Part shown: positions 1 through 5,219 of the stretch, piece after piece
Position numbering within the stretch: position 1 is the first letter of the stretch
How the letters are laid out: every line of letters begins with the position of its first letter
Assembly (NCBI GenBank): GCA_030653335.1
Contig: JAURZP010000145.1
Coordinates: 1-13,922, forward strand
Source of the DNA: Methanoregula sp.
Lineage (GTDB): Archaea > Halobacteriota > Methanomicrobia > Methanomicrobiales > Methanospirillaceae
Reading direction: 5' to 3'
Length of the DNA stretch: 13,922 nucleotides
The notes under the pieces: generated by a model
Databases searched by the model: none
Told to the model about the DNA's origin: nothing
Seen by the model: the letters and a program-made list of their open reading frames with translations, nothing else
Program-made: the position numbers and the translations under genes

Positions 1-17
1 ATTCAAACAGGTCCGCC

Positions 18-32
18 TTTTTTTGTATTTTT
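18..32 (+). terminator. T-rich tract, possible terminator of an upstream gene
   Basis: Seven T residues at 18-24 and five more at 28-32 follow a GC-containing stretch. Archaeal transcription commonly stops at such oligo-T tracts without a required hairpin. No gene end is visible in the window, so assignment to an upstream + strand gene is an inference. Confidence 0.3.
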
Positions 33-310
33 ATAGCAGTGTCCTCTTCCATTACAATTATTCTTAGTACTGTATCGGATATATATTTTTATACCCCTCT
101 ACTCAAAGACAAAGTGCTGTCCTGTAGCGTAAAAAAAAGTCTGAATTATCTGAAGAGAGAAATATTCCACCCCTGTTATCAACCGTGTTCAATACCACAC
201 TCTTTCACCGCTGAATTCCAAAAGCGATATAGATCCTTTTTTGACATTTTAAAACGATCATTATTCTTAGAACCGCGATCAAGTCTCGCGCTTTTATCTT
301 TCATCACCGC
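33..310. other. A/T-rich intergenic leader before the por operon
   Basis: No convincing gene is seen. An open frame at 39-320 exists, but its composition is unlike the coding DNA nearby and its predicted protein has no recognisable family. The region is clearly more A/T-rich than the por genes. It contains several TATA-like stretches, for example around 77-93 (atatatattttta), 223-231 and 247-254, so it probably holds the operon promoter and perhaps regulatory sites. I see no tRNA, CRISPR or riboswitch-like fold here. Confidence 0.5.
247..254 (+). promoter_or_regulatory. Candidate TATA box for the por operon
   Basis: The sequence TTTTAAAA at 247-254 resembles an archaeal TATA element. A transcript would then start near 275-280 and leave a leader of about 40 bases carrying the AGGAG at 311-315. 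Other A/T-rich stretches nearby (cttttatctt at 291-300, gatata near 225) are weaker or too close to the gene. The choice is tentative. Confidence 0.3.
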
Positions 311-322
311 AGGAGTCTGATT
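311..322 (+). promoter_or_regulatory. Ribosome binding site and probable non-standard start of porB
   Basis: AGGAG at 311-315 is a good Shine-Dalgarno core. Four bases later comes ATT (320-322), in frame with porB. In this frame there is no ATG, GTG or TTG between the upstream stop (TGA 242-244) and GTG 353. The codons between 320 and 352 look coding (T-I-A-E-I-P-K-E-E-Y). The SD site therefore points to a start at ATT 320, or less likely CTG 317 or ATC 326, rather than GTG 353, which has no SD site before it. Confidence 0.5.
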
Positions 323-1207
323 ACCATCGCCGAAATCCCAAAAGAAGAATACGTGCTGAAATGCACATCCGCATGCGCAGGGTGCAGCGACTCGCTGGCA
401 CTCCGGTACGTGCTCAAGGCAGCCGGTCCTGACACCGTCATGGTCATTCCCGCCTGCTGCACGAGCGTCATACAGGGCATATACCCGAACACCGCATTCA
501 ATGTCCCGGTCTACAACATCGCTTTTGGTGCCGCAGCTGCGTGTGCTTCGGGCATGAGTAATGCATTCCGGGCAGCGGGAAAGAAGACGAATGTGATTGT
601 GTATGCCGGTGACGGAGGCACACTCGACATCGGGATCCAGGCAATGTCCGGTGCATTCGAGCGGGGCACCGATTTCCTGTACATCTGCTATGACAATGAA
701 GCCTACGGAAACACCGGTATGCAGCGCTCAGGCGGGACACCTATGGGGGCAAAGACAACCACTACTCCCACAGGCAAGACCGATGCCAAGAAAGACATCG
801 ATATGATCATCGCCGCCCATGACCCGCCCTACATGGCAACCGCCTGTGCAGCCTATCCTCAGGATATCTTCAAAAAAGTGCAAAAGGCACTCACGTTCCG
901 TGGCCCCACCTTCCTCCATATCCTCGCACCGTGCCCGCCCGGCTGGCGCTACCCCACCGAGAAATCGGTTGAGATGGGACAACTTGCAGTCAAGTGCGGC
1001 ATGTGGGTGCTCTACGAGCGGGAGTATGGAAAAGTTACGATCGGTCCGCAGTCCAAGGCAGCAATGAAAAAACCATTGCCGCTCGAAGAGTATCTCTCTC
1101 CGCAGGGACGGTTCAAGGGTATCGATACAAAGGTTGTAGAGATCCTCAAACAGAGGATTGCAAAGAATTACCAGCGGCTTGCAGCTGAAGAGGAGGCGTC
1201 CGCATGA
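320..1207 (+). CDS. porB: 2-oxoacid:ferredoxin oxidoreductase, beta subunit (pyruvate synthase PorB-like)
   Basis: This is the thiamine-diphosphate (TPP) and iron-sulfur subunit of an oxygen-sensitive complex that interconverts acetyl-CoA + CO2 and pyruvate using ferredoxin. Residues are numbered from ATT 320 (295 aa). The [4Fe-4S] ligands expected for this family are visible as C19 and C22 (ACAGC), C47 (PACCTS) and C205 (APCPPGW). The TPP/Mg site is GDGGT at 97-101, followed by YDNEAYGNTG at about 124-133. The first standard start codon is GTG 353; I use ATT 320 because of the SD site at 311-315 and the coding-like codons after it. It is the first gene of a four-gene operon and overlaps porA by ATGA. 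Pyruvate is favoured over branched-chain 2-oxoacids by the partner alpha subunit, but a paralogue with another substrate cannot be excluded. Confidence 0.8.
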   Translation: MTIAEIPKEEYVLKCTSACAGCSDSLALRYVLKAAGPDTVMVIPACCTSVIQGIYPNTAFNVPVYNIAFGAAAACASGMSNAFRAAGKKTNVIVYAGDGGTLDIGIQAMSGAFERGTDFLYICYDNEAYGNTGMQRSGGTPMGAKTTTTPTGKTDAKKDIDMIIAAHDPPYMATACAAYPQDIFKKVQKALTFRGPTFLHILAPCPPGWRYPTEKSVEMGQLAVKCGMWVLYEREYGKVTIGPQSKAAMKKPLPLEEYLSPQGRFKGIDTKVVEILKQRIAKNYQRLAAEEEASA

Positions 1208-2316
1208 AAAAGATTGCAACCGGCAACAAGGCTGTTGCTGAAGCAGTCAAGCAGGCAGCACCCGGCGTTGTCGCTGCATACCCGATCACCCCGCAGACCG
1301 AGATCGTTGAACAGATTGCCGAGTTTGTGACCGGAGGTCTCATGCCAACCCGGTACATTGCTGTCGAGAGTGAGCATTCCGCAATGGCTGCCTGCATTGG
1401 CGCAAGTATTACCGGGATGCGGACGTTTACTGCCACTAGCTCGCACGGTCTGCTCTACATGCATGAGATGACCAACTGGGCAGCAGGAGCACGCCTTCCG
1501 ATCGTGATGGCAAACGTGAACCGTTCGTTAGGACCCGGCTGGAACATCTGGGCAGAGCACACCGATGCCCTTCAGGAACGCGATACAGGCTGGTTGCAGG
1601 TATACGTGAGCACCGTGCAGGAAGCTTACGATACAATACTCATGGCGTTCCGGATCGCTGAACATAACGATGTGCTGCTGCCGGTGATGGTGAACCTTGA
1701 CGGATTTTTACTCTCCCACATCATGCAGCCGGTCGACACTGTCGAGCTGGGAGACTTCATCCCTGATATTTATCTCCCCTATGCCATTGATCCGAAACAC
1801 CCGGCCGGCTATGGCACACTGACCGGTCCTGACCAGCAGTTTAAATTCCGCTGGGATATCGAACGCTCGATGCGGGATTCGGTAACGGTGATCGAGCAGA
1901 CAGAAAAAGAGTTCGCCAAACGCTTCGGGAGGAGATATGGCTTTACCGAAGATTACCGGGTCGAAGATGCAGATGTGATCGTCATTGCGCTGGGCACGCT
2001 TGGCAAGGAGGCGGAAGTGGCCGTTGACCTGCTCAGGAACGAAGGCATCAAGGCCGGCTCGCTGCGCATCCGTTGGCTAAGGCCGTTCCCAAAACTCAAC
2101 CTGAAAGGAAAAGAGATCGTGGTCATTGATCGCGATTACTCGTTTGGTTTTGGCGGTATTGTGGCAAGTGAGATCAAAGCTAAGACCGGCATCAGTCTCT
2201 ATAGCGTGATTGCCGGTATAGGTGGGCAGGAAGTGACCTACGATGATATTGCCGGTTTTGTTCGCACCCGTCGCATGGGAGAAGAGTTTTGGTTCGGGGT
2301 GAACGCCCATGTTTGA
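1204..2316 (+). CDS. porA: 2-oxoacid:ferredoxin oxidoreductase, alpha subunit (pyruvate synthase PorA-like)
   Basis: This is the alpha subunit (370 aa), carrying the pyrimidine-binding domain for TPP and the transketolase C-terminal-like domain. Family signatures are AYPITPQTEI at 25-34, VESEHSA at 54-60 (the glutamate region that activates TPP) and NRSLGPGWNIW at 106-116, followed by the conserved QERDTGW at 124-130. The C-terminal part (RIRWLRPFP, then IVVIDRDYSFGFGG) matches the alpha-subunit region that closes the active site. AGGAGG at 1191-1196 lies 7 bases before ATG 1204, and the start overlaps the porB stop as ATGA, so translation is probably coupled. The NRxxGPGWNIW...RDTGW pattern resembles pyruvate-type rather than 2-ketoisovalerate-type alpha subunits as I recall them; substrate specificity is an inference. 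Confidence 0.85.
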   Translation: MKKIATGNKAVAEAVKQAAPGVVAAYPITPQTEIVEQIAEFVTGGLMPTRYIAVESEHSAMAACIGASITGMRTFTATSSHGLLYMHEMTNWAAGARLPIVMANVNRSLGPGWNIWAEHTDALQERDTGWLQVYVSTVQEAYDTILMAFRIAEHNDVLLPVMVNLDGFLLSHIMQPVDTVELGDFIPDIYLPYAIDPKHPAGYGTLTGPDQQFKFRWDIERSMRDSVTVIEQTEKEFAKRFGRRYGFTEDYRVEDADVIVIALGTLGKEAEVAVDLLRNEGIKAGSLRIRWLRPFPKLNLKGKEIVVIDRDYSFGFGGIVASEIKAKTGISLYSVIAGIGGQEVTYDDIAGFVRTRRMGEEFWFGVNAHV

Positions 2317-2836
2317 GATCCGCATACACTCCCGTGGGGGTCAGGGGGGAGTGACTGCGGCAAGGCTCCTTGCAATGGCCACCCTCCATGACGGGAAGTA
2401 CGCAACTGCATGCCCGTTCTATGGCGCAGAACGCCGGGGTGCACCGATCGTCTCGTTCGTCCGCATCGATGACAAACCGATCAAGATCTACAGCCAGATC
2501 CGGCAACCGGACATGGTAGTTGTGCTCGATACCAGCGTAATGGACGTAGTAGATGTCCTGCACGGGTTAAAGAAAGGCGGTCGCATCTTCATCAACAGTG
2601 CAGGTAAGAGAGAGTTTCCCGGATTTGAGTGTCGCAACGTGGACCTGACTGGGATCGCACTACGCGAAAACCTTGTGGTCTCCGGCAGCCCGATCTTAAA
2701 CACTCCGGTGATCGGGGCGCTTGCAAAGATGGGCATCATCACTGCAGAGTCCGGAAAGTTGGCGATCCGCGAGATGTTTTCCGATGAACGCAATGTCAAA
2801 GCGGCTGATGCTGCCTACAAGGAGATGAGCGCATGA
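2309..2836 (+). CDS. porC: 2-oxoacid:ferredoxin oxidoreductase, gamma subunit (PorC-like)
   Basis: The gamma subunit (175 aa) forms the domain that contacts CoA in pyruvate synthase-type complexes. The start has the typical signature IHSRGGQGGVTAARLLA at 6-22, then FYGAERRGAPI at 37-47, and the conserved DTSVMD region near residue 74. The length is normal for a separate gamma subunit. It overlaps the end of porA by 8 bases. GGGGTGA at 2296-2302 sits 6 bases before ATG 2309, which supports this start. It ends in an ATGA overlap with the ferredoxin-type subunit. It has no cysteine cluster of its own, as expected. Confidence 0.85.
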   Translation: MFEIRIHSRGGQGGVTAARLLAMATLHDGKYATACPFYGAERRGAPIVSFVRIDDKPIKIYSQIRQPDMVVVLDTSVMDVVDVLHGLKKGGRIFINSAGKREFPGFECRNVDLTGIALRENLVVSGSPILNTPVIGALAKMGIITAESGKLAIREMFSDERNVKAADAAYKEMSA

Positions 2837-3087
2837 GTTCTTCACGTGAGCGCTTAGCGATGAGCCGCCCAAAAGAGGGGGCCACCGGACAGACCGGTTC
2901 ATGGCGGGTGTTCAAACCCGTTGTTGACCGGGAGAAATGCAATGCCTGCGGATTGTGCGCCATGTACTGCCCTGACGCTTCGATTGATGAGGATCTCAAT
3001 GTCGATCTCCGGTTCTGCAAGGGCTGTGGCATCTGCGCCAACGAGTGTCCGAAGAAAGCAATCGAGATGGTAAGAGAGGAGAAATAA
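2833..3087 (+). CDS. porD: 2-oxoacid:ferredoxin oxidoreductase, delta subunit (2x[4Fe-4S] ferredoxin, PorD-like)
   Basis: This small iron-sulfur subunit (84 aa) passes electrons between the beta-subunit cluster and external ferredoxin. Two complete cluster motifs are visible: CNACGLCAMYCP at about 36-47 and CKGCGICANECP at about 63-74, each CxxCxxCxxxCP. A hydrophilic stretch of about 25 residues precedes FKPVVDREKC, as in other PorD proteins. AAGGAG at 2819-2824 lies 8 bases before ATG 2833, inside the end of porC, and the stop and start overlap as ATGA. It ends in TAA and is followed at once by a T tract, so it closes the operon. Confidence 0.85.
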   Translation: MSSSRERLAMSRPKEGATGQTGSWRVFKPVVDREKCNACGLCAMYCPDASIDEDLNVDLRFCKGCGICANECPKKAIEMVREEK

Positions 3088-3089
3088 TA

Positions 3090-3097
3090 TTTTTTTG
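3090..3097 (+). terminator. T-tract terminator of the por operon
   Basis: A run of T residues begins only a few bases after the porD stop, in the context aataatattttttt. This is the usual archaeal oligo-T termination signal. No strong hairpin is needed or seen. The next + strand gene does not start until 3846. Confidence 0.5.
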
Positions 3098-3266
3098 TCG
3101 TATCACAAGATCAGCAGAGAAGAATCTGATCCGGATATCATTAGTTGACAGGATTTTACACAATATTTGAGTCTTTAAGGGGTGGGATCTGGCGTTTCAC
3201 TGGGTCTGGTTCCTCTGCCTTTGTCCGCAACTCCCATCCCGCATCTTAAGATCTGAAAGGTCAGGC

Positions 3267-3632
3267 TTACCCGACTTTGAGTTCGTCCTTTGCCATATAT
3301 TCGATATCGGACTTATAGAAATGGGTGAACCCGCAGCTCCGGCACCGGATCGTAAAGTGCCTGCATCCAATCGTCAGATCGTGCGGGCCGGTAACATGAC
3401 AATTCCGGCATTCTGCGGTCTCGACAAGTTCCCAGAGATCATAGCACCCGATCTTTGTGTACGATCCTGTCTTTGCCACATCATGTACCCGTGGGACAAA
3501 GACCCGGGTTGCCCCGCAGTTGTCACACGCCACCTGGGCCTGATTGGGAACCGCCTTTATGATCTGGTCTGCCATCTGTTTGCAGTGATAACAGTCCGTG
3601 CGGTATTTTGTAAAGATGAACCGGTCGCTCAT
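3267..3632 (-). CDS. Uncharacterised small protein with four CxxC pairs (probable zinc-binding)
   Basis: I do not recognise this 121-aa protein. It contains four CxxC pairs: C14-x2-C17 (CYHC), C36-x2-C39 (CDNC), C75-x2-C78 (CRNC) and C97-x2-C100 (CRSC), plus single cysteines at 63 and 90. This spacing suggests two zinc ribbons or rubredoxin-like knuckles. The protein is soluble, with no signal peptide or membrane segment. ATG 3632 has no clear SD site, but the TATA-like GTTTAAAAAG at 3688-3679 predicts a transcript start near 3656 and a short leader. It stands alone between the por operon and the lipoproteins. Roles in RNA or DNA binding are possible for zinc ribbons but not shown here. That it is a real gene is supported by coding-like composition and the ordered Cys pairs. 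Confidence 0.7.
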   Translation of the reverse strand: MSDRFIFTKYRTDCYHCKQMADQIIKAVPNQAQVACDNCGATRVFVPRVHDVAKTGSYTKIGCYDLWELVETAECRNCHVTGPHDLTIGCRHFTIRCRSCGFTHFYKSDIEYMAKDELKVG

Positions 3633-3678
3633 ATGAGATACTGGATGCGTCCGGGTTCATTAATCTGTTGTTGGGCAA

Positions 3679-3688
3679 CTTTTTAAAC
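3679..3688 (-). promoter_or_regulatory. TATA box of the CxxC protein gene
   Basis: Read on the minus strand this is GTTTAAAAAG, centred about 50 bases before ATG 3632. The implied transcript start is near 3656, giving a leader of about 24 bases. The core is nearly symmetric, so it could in principle act in the other direction, but no + strand gene starts at the right distance. Confidence 0.45.
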
Positions 3689-3707
3689 GGAATGAAAAAA
3701 ACCATTG

Positions 3708-3723
3708 TTGCAGTCTTGCAGTC
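3708..3723. repeat. Perfect 8-bp tandem repeat TTGCAGTC x2
   Basis: TTGCAGTC at 3708-3715 is repeated directly at 3716-3723. It lies in the intergenic space between the CxxC protein promoter (-) and the first lipoprotein promoter (+). It could be an operator half-site pair or chance; there is no further copy in the nearby intergenic DNA. Confidence 0.4.
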
Positions 3724-3810
3724 CGAAAAAATGTACCAAGCCGGACCGGATACAAACTGGCGGAATCACAATTCTTTGTGCTGCAACAAAATCGATCTCA
3801 TTTTCTTAGC

Positions 3811-3821
3811 AAATTTAAATA
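3811..3821 (+). promoter_or_regulatory. TATA box of the first cupredoxin lipoprotein
   Basis: AAATTTAAATA at 3811-3821 is a good archaeal TATA element. Its distance to ATG 3846 (35 bases from the start of the box) puts the transcript start only a few bases before the ATG. No SD site precedes the ATG, so the mRNA is probably leaderless or nearly so. The same element recurs at 4487-4497 with the same spacing. Confidence 0.55.
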
Positions 3822-3845
3822 CAAGGCGATCACAATGTAATTTCC

Positions 3846-4376
3846 ATGAAGAAATTCATTGGATTATTTATTCTTGTGATTGCCCTGATTGTGATCTGTG
3901 GATGTACCCAGCCGGCACAACCCGTAGCAGTAACCACCCCAGTTGCAACCCCGGTTCCAACACCCGTTCCAACTGTTCCCCCGACAGTAGCAACACCCGA
4001 ACCAACCATGGTGCCAACAACCGTAGTTACGGTACTGTCAACACCGAAGATCACTCTGGTGCCCCAGACTGCAAAGACAATCTTCTACATGCGGAACAAC
4101 ACATTCGTTCCAAAGGAACTTACCGTACTGCCGGGAACCGGCATCAGCTGGGTGAATGAAGACTTGATCTCCCACTCTGTCAAAATAACAGGCATTCACA
4201 CGGGCACGTTCAATTCCGGAGAAATTATTCCCGGCGCCTCATCGGGGAACACTTTTGCCACTGCAGGTGTGTTCGAATTCATCTGCCCTGATCATCCGGA
4301 TATGAAAGGGACGATCGTAGTCAAGGAAGGGGCATCTGTTGAAGGTGCGCAACCAATGCCGACACCGCCACCCTGA
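3846..4376 (+). CDS. Lipoprotein with cupredoxin (plastocyanin-like) domain, copper ligands intact
   Basis: This is a 176-aa exported protein. Residues 1-19 are a lipoprotein signal peptide with lipobox I17-C18-G19-C20, so C20 is probably lipidated and anchors it outside the membrane. Residues 21-75 are a low-complexity Pro/Thr/Val linker. Residues 77-160 form a small cupredoxin domain with all four type-1 copper ligands: H110 (SHSV), then C147, H150 and M153 in FICPDHPDM. Such domains carry single electrons; partner and pathway are unknown here. The C-terminus ends in a short Pro-rich tail. It stands as its own transcription unit with a leaderless-type promoter, and a very similar gene follows. 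Copper binding is inferred from the ligands; the fold call is strong. Confidence 0.8.
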   Translation: MKKFIGLFILVIALIVICGCTQPAQPVAVTTPVATPVPTPVPTVPPTVATPEPTMVPTTVVTVLSTPKITLVPQTAKTIFYMRNNTFVPKELTVLPGTGISWVNEDLISHSVKITGIHTGTFNSGEIIPGASSGNTFATAGVFEFICPDHPDMKGTIVVKEGASVEGAQPMPTPPP

Positions 4377-4377
4377 A

Positions 4378-4410
4378 GGAAATAATTTTACCCTTTTTTA
4401 TGATATTTCC
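4378..4410 (+). terminator. Terminator after the first lipoprotein gene
   Basis: A T-rich core (ccctttttta, 4391-4400) is enclosed by a 7-bp inverted repeat, GGAAATA at 4378-4384 and TATTTCC at 4404-4410. It begins one base after the stop codon. The T tract alone would suffice in Archaea; the flanking repeat may protect the 3' end. Confidence 0.45.
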
Positions 4411-4486
4411 TCGTGCCGGATAGTATTGACAGACAGTTTTGCAATTCTTCGCTCTATAAAAAAAAACCGGTCGTATTTTGTTTAAC

Positions 4487-4497
4487 AAATTTAATTA
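4487..4497 (+). promoter_or_regulatory. TATA box of the second cupredoxin-like lipoprotein
   Basis: AAATTTAATTA at 4487-4497 lies exactly 35 bases before ATG 4522, the same spacing as in the first gene. The bases between box and ATG are nearly identical in both copies, showing that the promoter was duplicated with the gene. No SD site is present, so the mRNA is probably leaderless. Confidence 0.55.
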
Positions 4498-4521
4498 CAA
4501 GGCGAAAACAATGTAATTTCC

Positions 4522-5088
4522 ATGAAAAAGTTCATTGGATTATTTATCCTGGTTATTGTTTTTGCTATGTTTAGTGGATGTACACAACCTGCACAGCCCG
4601 CAGCAACCACACCCGTTGCAACCACCGTTGTAACCACCGTTCCAACCGTTCCCCCAACGGTAGAAACACCTGCACCAGCCATGGAAACAACAACAGTCGC
4701 CACCCCCCGGATTACAACTGCGATAGCAACGCCTTTAACAACCGTAGTAAAAACCGCCATACCGGTGCAGACTCCTTCAACGAAAATCACCACGATCTAT
4801 ATACGGAACAATTCATTTGTCCCCCAGTTACTCACAGTCCTGCCAGGAACCAGTATCACATGGATCAATGATGATGCAACAATCCATGCGATCAAGTCCA
4901 CAGGTAGCCAAAACGGGTTCCGGTCAGGGGATTTCGTGAAAGGTTCACAGGTAGAATACACCTTCGGAGCGAATGAGGGCACGTTTGAAATTATCGACAC
5001 TTACTCGAATGCAACCTGTGTAATCGTTGTCAAGAAAGGCGAGTTGTTAGTTGGTAATCCTACTGTAACTACAACACCAACAGCATAA
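4522..5088 (+). CDS. Lipoprotein with degenerate cupredoxin-like domain (copper ligands lost)
   Basis: This 188-aa protein is the tandem paralogue of the preceding gene. Residues 1-10 are identical to it and C20 is again the likely lipidation site (F17-S18-G19-C20; Phe at -3 is less usual). The Pro/Thr/Val linker is longer, about residues 21-88. The domain from 89 to 171 keeps the frame of the fold (YIRNNSFVPQLLTVLPGTSI, then TWIND) and one histidine (H122). The C-x2-H-x2-M loop is replaced by EIIDTYSNATC, so only a displaced C166 remains. It therefore probably does not bind copper as a type-1 site. It may be a structural or binding partner of the first protein or may have taken a new role; the frame is intact, so it is not an obvious pseudogene. 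Confidence 0.75.
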   Translation: MKKFIGLFILVIVFAMFSGCTQPAQPAATTPVATTVVTTVPTVPPTVETPAPAMETTTVATPRITTAIATPLTTVVKTAIPVQTPSTKITTIYIRNNSFVPQLLTVLPGTSITWINDDATIHAIKSTGSQNGFRSGDFVKGSQVEYTFGANEGTFEIIDTYSNATCVIVVKKGELLVGNPTVTTTPTA

Positions 5089-5110
5089 TTTATTCCCTTC
5101 TCTTTTTTGT
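5089..5110 (+). terminator. T-rich terminator after the second lipoprotein
   Basis: Directly after the TAA at 5086-5088 the sequence is rich in T (tttattcccttctcttttttg). This fits an archaeal oligo-T terminator. It faces the thermosome terminator from the other strand about 80-100 bases away. Confidence 0.45.
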
Positions 5111-5191
5111 ATGCCAGAATGTATACGTCCGGGTCTCCTGAGCCCATAACAACAAAAATAAATGGATATCCCGACTGCAGGAAAACACCGG

Positions 5192-5218
5192 GAAAAAGGA
5201 AAAAATATAAAAAAATGG
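5192..5218 (-). terminator. T-rich terminator of the thermosome gene
   Basis: On the minus strand, just after the thermosome stop, the sequence reads as long T runs broken by TATA (about 5198-5216), followed by another T run and a C-rich part. This is a typical archaeal U-rich termination tract and separates the two convergent genes. Confidence 0.5.
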
Positions 5219-5219
5219 T

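Noticed and set aside
39..320. Open frame of 93 codons upstream of porB
   Set aside because: A/T-rich composition unlike neighbouring genes, no SD site, no recognisable family, and its end overlaps the porB ribosome binding and start region.
3668..4159. 163-codon open frame on the + strand
   Set aside because: Overlaps the first lipoprotein gene in another frame; its Asn/Ser/Thr-rich translation is a shadow of the Pro/Thr linker.
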